Origin: Nocardia sp. CC227C
GTDB taxonomy: Bacteria; Actinomycetota; Actinomycetes; Mycobacteriales; Mycobacteriaceae
Length of the DNA stretch: 64,000 bases
NCBI RefSeq assembly: GCF_030767025.1
Contig: NZ_JASITE010000009.1
Coordinates: forward strand, 62,001-126,000
Direction of reading: 5' to 3'
Part shown: in pieces, positions 33,157 to 42,954 of the stretch
Position numbering within the stretch: the first letter of the stretch is position 1
Layout: each line of letters begins with the position of its first letter
Notes under the pieces: generated by a model
Seen by the model: the letters and a program-made list of their open reading frames with translations, nothing else
Database searches by the model: none
Told to the model about the DNA's origin: nothing
Made by a program: the position numbers and the translations under genes

Positions 33157-35040
33157 ATGCCGGAACTGCGGTCACGCACGGTCACACACGGCCGGAATAT
33201 GGCCGGCGCGCGGGCGCTCATGCGGGCCAGCGGCGTGCCGTCGGCGGACATCGGCCGCAAACCGGTGGTCGCGGTGGCGAACAGCTTCACCGAATTCGTA
33301 CCGGGCCACACTCACCTCCAGCCGGTCGGGCGGATCGTCGCCGACGCCATCCGCGCGGCCGGCGGTATCGCCCGCGAGTTCAACACCATCGCGGTGGACG
33401 ACGGCATCGCCATGGGCCACGGCGGCATGCTCTACTCGCTGCCCTCGCGCGACCTCATCGCCGATTCCATCGAGTACATGGTGAACGCGCACTGCGCCGA
33501 CGCCCTGGTGTGCGTCTCCAACTGCGACAAGATCACTCCCGGCATGCTCATGGCCGCACTGCGCCTCGACATCCCGACGGTGTTCGTCTCCGGCGGCCCC
33601 ATGGAGGGCGGCACCGCGGTGCTGGTGGACGGCACCGTGCGCAGCCGCCTGGACCTCATCGTCACCATGGCCGAGGCCGTCTCCCCGCTGGTGTCCGACG
33701 CCGATATGGAACGCATCGAGGAGAACGCCTGCCCCACCTGCGGATCCTGCGCGGGCATGTTCACCGCCAACTCCATGAACTGCCTGACCGAGGCGCTGGG
33801 GCTGGCCCTGCCCGGCAACGGCACCACCCTCGCCACCCACACCGCGCGGCGGGCGCTGTACGAGGCGGCGGGCCGCACGGTCATGGATCTGACCCGCCGC
33901 TGGTACGACGACGGCGACGCCGGGGTGCTGCCCCGCAACGTCGCCTCCCGCAAGGCTTTCGACAACGCCATGGCCATGGATATCGCCATGGGCGGATCCA
34001 CCAACACCATCCTGCACCTGCTGGCCGCCGCCCACGAGGCCGAGCTCGACTACACCCTGGCCGATATCGAGGCCATGTCCCGGCGGGTGCCCTGCCTGTG
34101 CAAGGTGGCCCCGAACGGCTCCTACCTCATCGAGGATGTGCACCGCGCGGGCGGCATCCCGGCCCTGCTCGGCGAATTGGACCGGGCCGGGCTGCTGCAC
34201 CGCGATGTGCGCGCGGTGCACGCGAATTCCCTGCGGGACTGGCTGGACGTCTGGGACGTGCGCGGCGACAACCCGACTCCGGAGGCGGTGGAGCTGTTCC
34301 ACGCGGCTCCGGGCGGAGAACGCTCGGCGACGGCGTTCTCCCAGTCGCGGCGCTGGCAGTCCCTGGATCTCGATGCGGCACAGGGCTGTATCCGCGATAT
34401 CGGCCACGCCTTCACCGCGGACGGCGGCCTGGCGGTGTTGCGCGGCAACCTCTCCCCCGCCGGCGCGGTGGTGAAATCGGCGGGTGTGCCCGCCGCCCTG
34501 CACACCTTCACCGGCCCGGCCGTGGTGGTGGAATCACAGGAGGAGGCCGTCGCGGCGATCCTCGCCGACCGGGTGCGCCCCGGCGATGTGCTCGTGGTGC
34601 GCTACGAGGGACCGCGCGGCGGGCCGGGGATGCAGGAAATGCTCTATCCCACCGCCTATTTGAAGGGGCGCGGCCTCGCCGACAGCTGTGCCCTGGTCAC
34701 CGACGGCCGCTTCTCCGGCGGTTCGTCGGGCCTGTCCGTCGGCCACGTCTCCCCCGAGGCGGCGGCGGGCGGCCCCATCGCCCTGGTCCGCGACGGCGAC
34801 ACCGTGACCGTCGACATCCCCACCCGCGCACTCACTCTGCACGTCGACGACGGCGAACTCGCCGCCCGCCGCGCCGCCCTGATCGACGGTCCCGGGTATC
34901 ACCCCCGCGACCGTCGACGCCCGGTATCGTCGGCCCTGCGCACCTATGCGCTGCTGGCCACCTCCGCGGACCGGGGCGCGGTGCGCGATACCGCCGCACT
35001 GGACGCTTTGACGCACGACCACGCCCGAGCGATCGGGTAG
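33157..35040 (+). CDS. ilvD: Dihydroxy-acid dehydratase
   Basis: 627 residues, the usual length. It starts at ATG 33157 with GGGAGGT at 33144-33150. Fe-S cysteines lie in VSNCDKITPGML and CPTCGSCAGMFTANSMNCLTE (quoted in part), and the C-terminal GRFSGGSSGLSVGHVSPEAA is the substrate region. It dehydrates 2,3-dihydroxy-3-methylvalerate and 2,3-dihydroxyisovalerate in isoleucine and valine synthesis. Sugar-acid dehydratases share the fold, but length and motifs favour IlvD. No other ilv gene is near. It is divergent from a TetR with a double operator. Confidence 0.9.
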   Translation: MPELRSRTVTHGRNMAGARALMRASGVPSADIGRKPVVAVANSFTEFVPGHTHLQPVGRIVADAIRAAGGIAREFNTIAVDDGIAMGHGGMLYSLPSRDLIADSIEYMVNAHCADALVCVSNCDKITPGMLMAALRLDIPTVFVSGGPMEGGTAVLVDGTVRSRLDLIVTMAEAVSPLVSDADMERIEENACPTCGSCAGMFTANSMNCLTEALGLALPGNGTTLATHTARRALYEAAGRTVMDLTRRWYDDGDAGVLPRNVASRKAFDNAMAMDIAMGGSTNTILHLLAAAHEAELDYTLADIEAMSRRVPCLCKVAPNGSYLIEDVHRAGGIPALLGELDRAGLLHRDVRAVHANSLRDWLDVWDVRGDNPTPEAVELFHAAPGGERSATAFSQSRRWQSLDLDAAQGCIRDIGHAFTADGGLAVLRGNLSPAGAVVKSAGVPAALHTFTGPAVVVESQEEAVAAILADRVRPGDVLVVRYEGPRGGPGMQEMLYPTAYLKGRGLADSCALVTDGRFSGGSSGLSVGHVSPEAAAGGPIALVRDGDTVTVDIPTRALTLHVDDGELAARRAALIDGPGYHPRDRRRPVSSALRTYALLATSADRGAVRDTAALDALTHDHARAIG

Positions 35041-35063
35041 CCACCGTGCCGGAGCGATCGAGC

Positions 35064-35131
35064 GCCCGCCACGCCCGAGCAGCCACCACGCCCGAGCGGC
35101 CACCACGCCCGAGCAGCCACCACACACCCGA
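35064..35131. repeat. 17-bp tandem repeat downstream of ilvD
   Basis: The core CCACGCCCGAGC occurs at 35069, 35086 and 35103 with exact 17-bp spacing. A decayed fourth copy follows, and a stray copy lies inside the ilvD 3' end at 35019. The 226-base gap between ilvD and the next gene otherwise shows nothing. Confidence 0.7.
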
Positions 35132-35266
35132 GAGGCCGGGCAGTCGCCACGGACGCGGTCGCTCCCGCCGCGAGGGCGGACCCGCGCTTCCAACCCTGCG
35201 GCGTCGGCGGTGCGGCCACCTGATATCTCCGGTGCGAGCGGGCCTGCGGATTTGTAGGCTGCGCGA

Positions 35267-35857
35267 GTGTGCGAGCAGACGGTGGAACCGATCGTGATCG
35301 ATATGGCGCGCGGTACGAAGGGGCGGGCGCTGGCCGGGGTGCTGGTAGCGGGCGGTTTCGGCCTGGTGGCCGTGATCAGCGCGAGTACCGGAGGGGTGTC
35401 GGGTGGGCGCGTCGCCGAGGTGTTCGCCCTCATCATCGGAGCCGTGCTGCTGCTGATCGCCGTAGTCGGCCTGCTGGGCTGGCGGCTGCTCACCCGGCCG
35501 CGTCAGCTGATCCTCGACCGCAACGGCATGCGCTGGCACGACCCGCAGGGCGCGCCGTGGGCGGTCGGCTGGGCCGAGCTGTCCGCGATCGCGGTGTCGC
35601 GCACGGTGAATCGACGTCCGGCCGCGAGAAGGATGGCGATGGTCCGGCTCGACCTGTTTCCCGCGGATCCCGAGTTCCGGAACCGGCATCCGGAAATGGA
35701 CCACCTGTGGGAGTTCCACCGGGTGCGCGACGGCTACCGGCTGCCGTTCGGTTCGGCGGACGAGCTGGTCGCCCCGCTCGACGCGGCCCTGCGGCACTGC
35801 GCGGGACCGCGCTACCTCGGCGTCCGGGACGAAGGATTCACCGTCGGACTGTTCTGA
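35267..35857 (+). CDS. Membrane protein with C-terminal PH-like domain
   Basis: 196 residues from GTG 35267. Two membrane helices (about 22-42, ALAGVLVAGGFGLVAVISAS, and 50-72) are followed by a soluble part starting RPRQLILDRNGMRWHDPQG. That opening, a short beta hairpin after the helices, resembles bacterial PH-like membrane proteins. The function is unknown, and no operon partner is seen. Confidence 0.6.
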   Translation: MCEQTVEPIVIDMARGTKGRALAGVLVAGGFGLVAVISASTGGVSGGRVAEVFALIIGAVLLLIAVVGLLGWRLLTRPRQLILDRNGMRWHDPQGAPWAVGWAELSAIAVSRTVNRRPAARRMAMVRLDLFPADPEFRNRHPEMDHLWEFHRVRDGYRLPFGSADELVAPLDAALRHCAGPRYLGVRDEGFTVGLF

Positions 35858-36133
35858 TGCCCCGCCATCTCCTGGCGGAGCCCGTCCGACCCGTCGGTGT
35901 GCAGGTTCGCGCGGCTGTGGCAGCACATAACCGCCGACGACCGATGAGGCTTCCGCTCACTCCGGTATGTGTCCGCGCGTCGGCGGAGCGGATAGGGGGG
36001 TGGCCCACGGTCCGGAATCACAATCCTGCCGTGGGGTTCACCTGCACCACAACTGAATTGGCTTACCTGTCCACCTGCCCCGCGAACCGGGGACCATGGC
36101 GATCGGGCACTGAACACCCGACCACGTCGGTGG

Positions 36134-37633
36134 TCAGCGGTTGCGGCGGAAGTACACGACGTGCTCGCCGTAATCGGTGAGCGGACCGGCCTCGGCGGCT
36201 TGGCGGATGCCGCTGGCGGGCAGCCGCGTGAGCTTGGCGAACATCGGGGTGTTGCCGAAGGCCGCGCGCACCTGTGTCTCGGAGGCGTAGTCCGCGCCGT
36301 ATTCCGCCAGGGCGGCGAAGTTCACGGGGGCCAAGGGCGTGTCGAGGGTCGCGGGACCGGCCGGACGGCCGAGCGCGGCGTACTGGGTGGCCGCGCCGTC
36401 TTCGTACCAGCACAGTTCGTAGGCGAGGTTCTCGGTCGTGGTCACGCTCACCACGGGCCAGTGCTTCGACAGGCGCAGCGCCAGCGGATGCCGACCGACC
36501 GGCGCGATCTCCCACTTCAGGCTCTTGACCGAGATCCAGTGCTCGGAACTGCGTTCCAGTAGCACCACATCGTCACCCAGGGTCTCCTCCGGGTTCGACC
36601 GCGGCTCGGGAACGCTCCAGTGCTGCTGGCTGACGCCGAGGAAGGCGGTGGAGTCGACGACGCCGGCCCCGTCGGCGATGTAGGCGGCCAGCACCGCGGC
36701 CCGCACCTGTTCCAGCGCGTCGCTGTCCGAGCAGCGCACGCTCAGCGCGCCGAAGGAGTCGGCGATCTCCACCGGTTTCGATGGCAGGTCCGGAAGGGCG
36801 CCGGGGGCAAGGGGTTTGAGCCCCACCAGGGCCAGCTTCCAGTTGATCTCCTCGATGGTGGCGAGGTCACCGGAGGTCTGGTAAAGGATCTGCTGCTGGG
36901 TGAGGTAGCCCGCGCGGTCCAGGGTGAGCGCGTCCAGTTTGGTCAGAGCCGTGACGGTCTTGCTGGTGAAACCGATTTCCTCGATCCGCATCTCGCGCAG
37001 CCGGGCGGTCATGGCCGGAGAGGTGACCGCGGTGTAGAGCTCGCGGTACATGGCCAGCGCCGGTTTGCGCTGCCGTCCGACCATATAGGTGCGCAGCACC
37101 ATGTCCAGACTGGCGAGATACCGACCGGCCTGCTCGGAATCCTGGGCGAACAGCGCCGCCCGAATCCGCACCGCGTCGGATCCGGCGGCCACGGCGGCGT
37201 CCGGATCGAGCCGGCACAGCCAGACACCGCATTTGGACAGCGAGTCCGCGCACGCCGCCGCCGCGTTCGGATAGGTCTGCGCCACATAGCGATACGCATT
37301 GCAGGCATCGCGAATGGTGTGCGTGGCCAGCTGCCGGTGCCCGATGGTGCGCGCGGCCTGTTCGAACAGCCGCAGCGCGTCCTGCACCTTGCCCGCGAAG
37401 CGCGCGTCGACCCGTCCGGCGGTGAGCCAGCGCAGCCGGATGTGCACCGCCTCCTGCGCCGGTTCCAGCGCACCGGGTGAACGATCCCGCACCGCGTCGT
37501 CGTTCTTCGTGGCGAGCAGCGCCGTGGCGAGTTCGTACAGCGAGTCCGCCAGTCGCAGTTCGGCTTCCGCCGATCGGTCCGCGGCCTCCCGCCGATCCGC
37601 TGCCACCCGACGCTCGATGGCGCTCAGATCCAT
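36134..37633 (-). CDS. Large uncharacterised protein with helical repeat N-terminus
   Basis: 499 residues from ATG 37633. The first 260 residues are helical and TPR-like (ALRLFEQAARTIGHRQLATH, SDAVRIRAALFAQDSEQAGR), with paired helices rich in Ala and Leu. The C-terminal 230 residues are beta-rich, contain many Trp, Glu and Tyr residues, and end YGEHVVYFRR. No enzyme motif is recognised. A scaffold or sensor role is only a guess. It has no clear operon partner. Confidence 0.6.
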   Translation of the reverse strand: MDLSAIERRVAADRREAADRSAEAELRLADSLYELATALLATKNDDAVRDRSPGALEPAQEAVHIRLRWLTAGRVDARFAGKVQDALRLFEQAARTIGHRQLATHTIRDACNAYRYVAQTYPNAAAACADSLSKCGVWLCRLDPDAAVAAGSDAVRIRAALFAQDSEQAGRYLASLDMVLRTYMVGRQRKPALAMYRELYTAVTSPAMTARLREMRIEEIGFTSKTVTALTKLDALTLDRAGYLTQQQILYQTSGDLATIEEINWKLALVGLKPLAPGALPDLPSKPVEIADSFGALSVRCSDSDALEQVRAAVLAAYIADGAGVVDSTAFLGVSQQHWSVPEPRSNPEETLGDDVVLLERSSEHWISVKSLKWEIAPVGRHPLALRLSKHWPVVSVTTTENLAYELCWYEDGAATQYAALGRPAGPATLDTPLAPVNFAALAEYGADYASETQVRAAFGNTPMFAKLTRLPASGIRQAAEAGPLTDYGEHVVYFRRNR

Positions 37634-37788
37634 CGCGATCCCAACTCCCGCATCACCTCCGCGTCCGGCCGACCCGCGACCGGGCGCGCATCTGTCGCCC
37701 GAGTCTGCCACAGGTGACGCCCGCACCGCGCCGGACCGAGGCAATCACCCGTTCCGACCAGCATCGCGCCAGCGACCGGGCCGGACGG

Positions 37789-38409
37789 CTAACCCAGCAG
37801 CAGCGCCACCGCCAGTCCCGTCATCACCAGCACGATCACCGAATCCAGAACGCGCCAGGCGGTTTCGCGGGCGAACAGCGGGGCCAGGTACCGCGCGCCG
37901 AAGCCGAGCGCGAAGAACCACAGCAGACTGCCCAGCATCGCCCCCGCGGCAAGGAACCAGCGATCGGGAGTGGCGAAATGACTGGCGTAGGAACCGAGCA
38001 GCACCACGGTGTCGAGGTAGGCGTGCGGATTGAGCCAGGTGACGGCGAGACAGGTGGCCACCGCCGCGCCGAGCGCCATGGAATTGCCGGTGGCGTCGCC
38101 GACCAGCGCACCGCCGGTCAGAGCGCGCCGCGCGGCGAGAGCCGCGTACCCGAGTAGGAAGATCGCCCCCGCGTAGCGCAGCACGGTCAGCACCCCGGGC
38201 GCGGACTGCACCAGCGCGCCCACCCCGCCGACACCCGCGGCGATCAGCACGATATCCGACAGCGCGGCCACCGACACCACCACGAGCACATGCTCCCGGC
38301 GAATGCCCTGTCGGAGGATGAACGCGTTCTGCGCGCCGATCGCCACGATGAGCGACAGCCCGAAGCCGAAACCCGAGAGTGCGGCCACCGCCGCCGATGA
38401 AGCGTTCAT
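37789..38409 (-). CDS. LysE/ArgO family amino-acid exporter
   Basis: 206 residues from ATG 38409. It has six predicted membrane helices, an N-terminal GFGFGLSLIVAIGAQNAFIL and the TWLNPHAYLDTVVLLGSYA segment, both diagnostic for LysE/ArgO. It exports lysine or arginine. It is divergent from its LysR-type activator (LysG/ArgP) 73 bases away, the classical pair that reacts to basic amino-acid excess. Confidence 0.9.
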   Translation of the reverse strand: MNASSAAVAALSGFGFGLSLIVAIGAQNAFILRQGIRREHVLVVVSVAALSDIVLIAAGVGGVGALVQSAPGVLTVLRYAGAIFLLGYAALAARRALTGGALVGDATGNSMALGAAVATCLAVTWLNPHAYLDTVVLLGSYASHFATPDRWFLAAGAMLGSLLWFFALGFGARYLAPLFARETAWRVLDSVIVLVMTGLAVALLLG

Positions 38410-38482
38410 ATTCCACGACGGTAGACAGCCAGCAATCAACAGGCCAGCTAAGTATTCTTGCGTATCATTAAAATCTCTAATC

Positions 38483-39391
38483 ATGGATCTGCAACTGGAC
38501 CAGCTGCGCGCACTCGACGCGGCGGTCACCGAGGGCACCTTCGAGGCCGCCGCCCGCCGCCTGCACGTCACCCCGTCGGCGGTGAGCCAGCGCATCAAGG
38601 CGCTGGAGGACGCGGCCGGGCGCATCCTGCTGCGGCGCACGAAACCGGTGCAGCCCACCGAATCCGGACTCGCCATGCTGCGCCTGGCCCGCCAGATCGA
38701 ACTGCTCGCGGGTGACACCGCGCGCGAACTCGGCGACGCGACGCGGGAACCCGGTGACACCGCGCATCCCGCCCCGCCGCCCATCCGGATACCCATCGCG
38801 GTCAACGCCGATTCGCTGCAAACCTGGGTGATGCCCGCCCTGGGCCGGGTGCGCGCGGGCGTCTACCTCGAGGTCCACCGCGAGGACGAGGAGCACACCA
38901 CCCGGCTGCTGCGCGACGGCACCGTCATGGCCGCCGTCACCGCCACCGCCACCCCGGTGCAGGGCTGTATCGCGCACCCCCTCGGAGCCATGCGGTACCG
39001 GCCCGTGGCCAGCCCGGATTTCGTCGCCACCTGGTTCGCCGACGGCCCCACCGCGAAGGCGTTCGCGGCGGCCCCGGTGGTGCAGTTCGACCGCAAGGAC
39101 GACCTGCAGTACAAGCTCATCCGCCGGCACAGCCGCAAACCACTGGATCCGCCCTGCCACTACATCCCCTCCTCGACGGGTTTCGGCGCGGCCATCCGCC
39201 TGGGCCTGGGCTGGGGCATGATGCCCGATATCCAGGCCGCCGACGATCTGGCGGCGGGCCGCCTGATCGCCTTCGACCCGCACGGTGTGATCGACGTGCC
39301 GCTCTACTGGCAGCAGTGGCGGCTCGACTCCCCCACCCTGCGCGCCATCGCCGACAGCATCGCCGAGGCCGCCGCCGTGGCCCTGCGGTGA
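38483..39391 (+). CDS. LysG/ArgP-type LysR regulator
   Basis: 302 residues from ATG 38483. The winged helix-turn-helix is EGTFEAAARRLHVTPSAVSQ (about residues 15-40). The effector domain, about 95-300, contains SSTGFGAAIRLGLGWGMMPD, as in ArgP/LysG. It is divergent from the LysE/ArgO exporter and probably activates it when lysine or arginine accumulates. The 73-base gap is AT-rich at its right end, as expected for a LysR promoter. Confidence 0.9.
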   Translation: MDLQLDQLRALDAAVTEGTFEAAARRLHVTPSAVSQRIKALEDAAGRILLRRTKPVQPTESGLAMLRLARQIELLAGDTARELGDATREPGDTAHPAPPPIRIPIAVNADSLQTWVMPALGRVRAGVYLEVHREDEEHTTRLLRDGTVMAAVTATATPVQGCIAHPLGAMRYRPVASPDFVATWFADGPTAKAFAAAPVVQFDRKDDLQYKLIRRHSRKPLDPPCHYIPSSTGFGAAIRLGLGWGMMPDIQAADDLAAGRLIAFDPHGVIDVPLYWQQWRLDSPTLRAIADSIAEAAAVALR

Positions 39392-39580
39392 GCGCACCCA
39401 GGCGTGATGTGCACCGCTCCGCGCGGAGTCCGCCTCGCGCCACCGCCGATTCCGACCGGTCTCGTGCCAAACTCGACAGCATGAGCGAGCGACCGGACCA
39501 TCCCGCGACGACCGCGCCCGCCCCGCTTGCGCACCCCGATCATTCCGGACGACCGGGGGCACATCAGAAGGTAGGGCGGC

Positions 39581-40789
39581 ATGAGTGAGCGCGGCGAGCC
39601 AACCGAAGACGCCACCGCGCGCGGCGAGCGATCGGACGACATCACAGACCGCATCGCCGACGAGCGACCGACTCCTCCGGTGCGGATGCCGGATCGCGGC
39701 GAGGTGATCGGCCGGGGCCTGCTGTGGCTGGCCAAGTGGTCGCTGTGCCTCGTCGCCATCGCCGCGGGCGCGTGGGTGCTGGGCTGGATCACCGCCAGGA
39801 TGTGGGTGGCCGTGCTGCCGATGGCGTTGGCCGTGGTGGTCGCCACCGTGCTGTGGCCGCCGACGCGCTGGCTCACCCGGCGGGGCTTCCCTCCGGCCGC
39901 CGCCGCCTCGCTCACGGTGTTCGGACTGCTCGGCGCGCTGGCGGGCATCATCGCGCTCATCGTGCCGTCGGTGGCCGACCAGGCCCCGGCCCTGGCCGAT
40001 CAGGCCACCGAGGGCGTCAACAAGGTGCGCGACTGGCTGCGCGGTCCACCGCTGAACATCCAAGAGGAGCAGATGAATTCGGCGGTGGACGCGATCGTGT
40101 CCCGGCTGCAGTCCAGCGCCGAGCGCATTGCCACCGGCGTCTTCACCGGCGTCAGCACCGCCACCTCCGCCATCGTCACGCTGTTCCTGACGCTCGTCCT
40201 GGCGTTCTTCTTCGTCAAGGACGGCCCCCGGCTGATGCCGTGGCTGCACGGGCTCGCCGGCAGCCGCAGCGGCCGCCACATCGAGGCGGTGCTGATCCGG
40301 ATCTGGGACACCCTCGGCGGCTTCATCCGCACCCAGGCGCTGGTCAGCCTGATCGACGCGGTGCTCATCGGCGCGGGCCTGGTGATCCTCGGGATTCCGC
40401 TGGCGCTGGTGCTGACCGTGCTCACCTTCCTGGGCGGCTTCATCCCGATCGTGGGCGCGTTCGTCGCGGGCGCGCTGGCGGTGCTGGTGGCCCTGGTCGC
40501 CAAGGGGGTGCCCACCGCGCTCATCGTGCTCGCCATCATCATCGTGGTGCAGCAGTTGGAAGGCAATGTGCTGCAACCGGTGTTGCAGAGCCGCAGTATG
40601 CAGATGCACGCGGTGGTGGTGCTACTGGCGATCACGGTGGGCGGCTCGCTGTGGGGCATCGTCGGCGCGTTCCTGGCGGTTCCGGTGGCCGCGGTCCTGA
40701 CCGTGCTGCTGCGCTACATCAGCGAGCAGATCGACGCCGCCACCGCCGTCCCGGAACCGGTTCCGGAGGAAAGTACCGACCAGGCATGA
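39581..40789 (+). CDS. AI-2E family transporter
   Basis: 402 residues. About eight membrane helices follow an N-terminal charged, disordered stretch of 45 residues. GGFIPIVGAFVAGALAVLVAL and QQLEGNVLQPVLQSRSMQ are the family signature (GPIIGP/E.NV..P). Members export small molecules or act as Na+/H+ antiporters, and the name from quorum-signal export does not fix the substrate. It is a single gene. Confidence 0.9.
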   Translation: MSERGEPTEDATARGERSDDITDRIADERPTPPVRMPDRGEVIGRGLLWLAKWSLCLVAIAAGAWVLGWITARMWVAVLPMALAVVVATVLWPPTRWLTRRGFPPAAAASLTVFGLLGALAGIIALIVPSVADQAPALADQATEGVNKVRDWLRGPPLNIQEEQMNSAVDAIVSRLQSSAERIATGVFTGVSTATSAIVTLFLTLVLAFFFVKDGPRLMPWLHGLAGSRSGRHIEAVLIRIWDTLGGFIRTQALVSLIDAVLIGAGLVILGIPLALVLTVLTFLGGFIPIVGAFVAGALAVLVALVAKGVPTALIVLAIIIVVQQLEGNVLQPVLQSRSMQMHAVVVLLAITVGGSLWGIVGAFLAVPVAAVLTVLLRYISEQIDAATAVPEPVPEESTDQA

Positions 40790-40890
40790 CAATTCGTGCC
40801 ATGCGGCCGGATCGGCGATCAGGCACGCGCAGGGACTCATGCGAGTATGCGAAGGTGTGAGTCGTATCAGGTGACAGGAAGGGATACTCC

Positions 40891-41976
40891 GTGGCCCAGA
40901 CCGTGCGCGGCGTGATCGCACGCTCGCAGAACGCTCCCGTGGAAGTCGCCGAGATCGTGGTGCCGGACCCGGGCCCCGGTGAGGCCGTGGTCCGGGTGCA
41001 GGCCTGCGGGGTGTGCCACACCGATCTGCACTACCGCGAAGGCGGCATCAACGACGAATTCCCCTTCCTGCTCGGACACGAGGCCGCGGGCATCGTGGAA
41101 TCGGTGGGCGCGGACGTCACCGAGGTGGAGCCCGGTGATTTCGTCATCCTCAACTGGCGCGCGGTGTGCGGCACCTGCCGCGCCTGCCGCAAGGGCAAGC
41201 CGTGGTACTGCTTCTCCACCTTCAACGCCGCCCAACCCATGACGCTCACCGACGGCACCCCGCTCACCCCGGCCCTGGGCATCGGCGCGTTCGCGGAGAA
41301 GACGCTCGTGCACAGCGGCCAGTGCACCAAGGTGGACCCGACGGCGTCCCCGGCCGCGGCCGGACTGCTCGGCTGCGGTGTGATGGCCGGACTCGGCGCG
41401 GCGGTGAACACCGGCGCGGTGGGACGCGGCGACAGCGTGGCCGTGATCGGCTGCGGCGGGGTGGGCAACGCCGCCATCGCGGGGGCGCGGCTGGCGGGGG
41501 CCACCACCGTCATCGCGGTCGATATCGACGAGCGGAAGCTGAAGTGGGCCACCGGTTTCGGCGCGACCCACACGGTGGACGCGACCGCCGAGGACGCCGT
41601 GGAACGGATCCGGGAGCTGACCGACGGGTTCGGCGCGGATGTGGTGATCGACGCCGTGGGCCGCCCCGAGACCTGGAAGCAGGCATTCTACGCCCGCGAT
41701 CTGGCGGGGACCGTGGTGCTGGTCGGCGTGCCCACCCCCGACATGACGCTGGAGATGCCGCTCATCGACTTCTTCTCCCGCGGTGGGTCGTTGAAGTCGT
41801 CCTGGTATGGCGACTGCCTGCCCTCGCGCGACTTCCCGTATCTGATCGAGCTGTACAAGCAGGGGCGCTTCGATCTGGACGCCTTTGTCTCGGAGACGAT
41901 TTCCCTCGACGACGTGGAGGCGGCGTTCACCAGAATGCACCGCGGCGACGTGCTGCGCTCGGTGGTGATGCTGTAG
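40891..41976 (+). CDS. mscR: S-(hydroxymethyl)mycothiol dehydrogenase
   Basis: 361 residues from GTG 40891. It is a zinc MDR enzyme: catalytic zinc ligands in CGVCHTDLHY and GHEAAG, structural zinc in CGTCRACRKGKPWYC, and NAD loop VIGCGGVGNAAIAGARLAG. It oxidises S-hydroxymethylmycothiol to S-formylmycothiol, the formaldehyde detoxification route of mycothiol-producing actinobacteria; it may also act on S-nitrosomycothiol. The downstream MBL-fold gene overlaps its TAG by one base, the standard arrangement of the pathway. Confidence 0.92.
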   Translation: MAQTVRGVIARSQNAPVEVAEIVVPDPGPGEAVVRVQACGVCHTDLHYREGGINDEFPFLLGHEAAGIVESVGADVTEVEPGDFVILNWRAVCGTCRACRKGKPWYCFSTFNAAQPMTLTDGTPLTPALGIGAFAEKTLVHSGQCTKVDPTASPAAAGLLGCGVMAGLGAAVNTGAVGRGDSVAVIGCGGVGNAAIAGARLAGATTVIAVDIDERKLKWATGFGATHTVDATAEDAVERIRELTDGFGADVVIDAVGRPETWKQAFYARDLAGTVVLVGVPTPDMTLEMPLIDFFSRGGSLKSSWYGDCLPSRDFPYLIELYKQGRFDLDAFVSETISLDDVEAAFTRMHRGDVLRSVVML

Positions 41977-42602
41977 TGGCCCGTATCGACCACACCGTCA
42001 CCTCGGGCACCTTCAGCCTCGACGGGCAGACCTTCGATGTCGACAACAATGTCTGGGTCGTCGGCGACGACCACGAATGCGTCGTCATCGACGCGCCGCA
42101 CGACGTGGCGGCCATCCTGGCGTTGGTCGGCGACCGCCGCGTGACGGCCGTCCTGGCCACCCACGCTCACGACGACCACGTTCGGGTCGCGCCCGAGTTG
42201 GCCCGGGCGACAGGCGCTCCCATCCTGCTGCACCCCGACGACCTGGTGCTGTGGCGGCTCACGCACCCCGACCGGATGCCCGACGGCGAACTCGTCGACG
42301 GACAGGTGATCGAGGTGGCGGACACCGCGCTGCGGGTGCTGCACACCCCCGGCCACGCACCGGGCGCGTGCTGCTTCCACGCGCCCGATCTCGGCGCGGT
42401 CTTCACCGGCGACACGCTCTTCCACGGCGGTCCCGGTGCCACGGGCCGCTCCTACTCGGATTTCTCCACCATCGTCACCTCCATCGCCGACCGGCTGCTC
42501 ATCCTGCCGGACGACACCGTGGTGCACACCGGCCACGGGGAATCCACCACCATCGGGGACGAGGCGCCGCACCTGCGTGACTGGTTGCGCCGCGGACAGT
42601 GA
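41976..42602 (+). CDS. MBL-fold hydrolase paired with mscR
   Basis: 208 residues. Zinc ligands are THAHDDH, TPGHAPG and FTGDTLF, with a later HTGHGEST. Its GTG starts on the last base of the mscR stop, so it is translationally coupled. The fold and neighbour suggest a glyoxalase II-like enzyme that hydrolyses S-formylmycothiol. The neighbouring assignment is well established for this pair in mycobacteria, but the reaction for this protein is inferred. Confidence 0.85.
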   Translation: MARIDHTVTSGTFSLDGQTFDVDNNVWVVGDDHECVVIDAPHDVAAILALVGDRRVTAVLATHAHDDHVRVAPELARATGAPILLHPDDLVLWRLTHPDRMPDGELVDGQVIEVADTALRVLHTPGHAPGACCFHAPDLGAVFTGDTLFHGGPGATGRSYSDFSTIVTSIADRLLILPDDTVVHTGHGESTTIGDEAPHLRDWLRRGQ

Positions 42603-42645
42603 AATCGCCTGTGCGCGATCTCATATCAGAGATACCGTGGAAGAT

Positions 42646-42915
42646 ATGACCGAAGGCATCGAGCTACTCGGATCCGGGCAGACGGCGCTGCGGCGCATGT
42701 CCGACGACCGCCGCCGTCTACTCACCGACCTGGTGGCCGCGCGGCGGGCGGCGCGACTGTCGCAGACCGAGATCGCCGCCCGCATGCGCACCTCGCAATC
42801 CGCGGTGGCGCGCTTGGAGGCCGGGCAGGTGGATGTGCGCATCTCCACCCTGGAGCGCTACGCGGCCGCCATCGGCAGCCGCATCACCTGGGAACTCGGC
42901 CCCGGGGAGGGATGA
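42646..42915 (+). CDS. XRE-type helix-turn-helix protein
   Basis: 89 residues from ATG 42646. The HTH domain (about 24-75) has LSQTEIAARMRTSQSAVARL with RISTLERYAAAIGS. The size and shape resemble the antitoxin half of HigBA-type or RelE-type modules. No toxin gene is adjacent, because the mscR-MBL pair lies upstream and a carboxylate-amine ligase lies downstream on the other strand. Solitary regulator is the safer call. Confidence 0.8.
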   Translation: MTEGIELLGSGQTALRRMSDDRRRLLTDLVAARRAARLSQTEIAARMRTSQSAVARLEAGQVDVRISTLERYAAAIGSRITWELGPGEG

Positions 42916-42954
42916 CCGGGCAGGGTGGGATCCGCTGCCGCGCGGGACTTCTCG

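Noticed and set aside
33510..35297. Long plus-strand frame inside ilvD
   Set aside because: The other frame encodes a complete dihydroxy-acid dehydratase with all motifs.
39481..39588. 35-codon frame ending in the AI-2E transporter start
   Set aside because: Low-complexity Pro/His/Ala sequence, no ribosome-binding site or domain. It was not called.
42646..42915. Toxin-antitoxin module around the XRE protein
   Set aside because: No toxin gene lies on either side. The neighbours are the mscR-MBL pair and a ligase.
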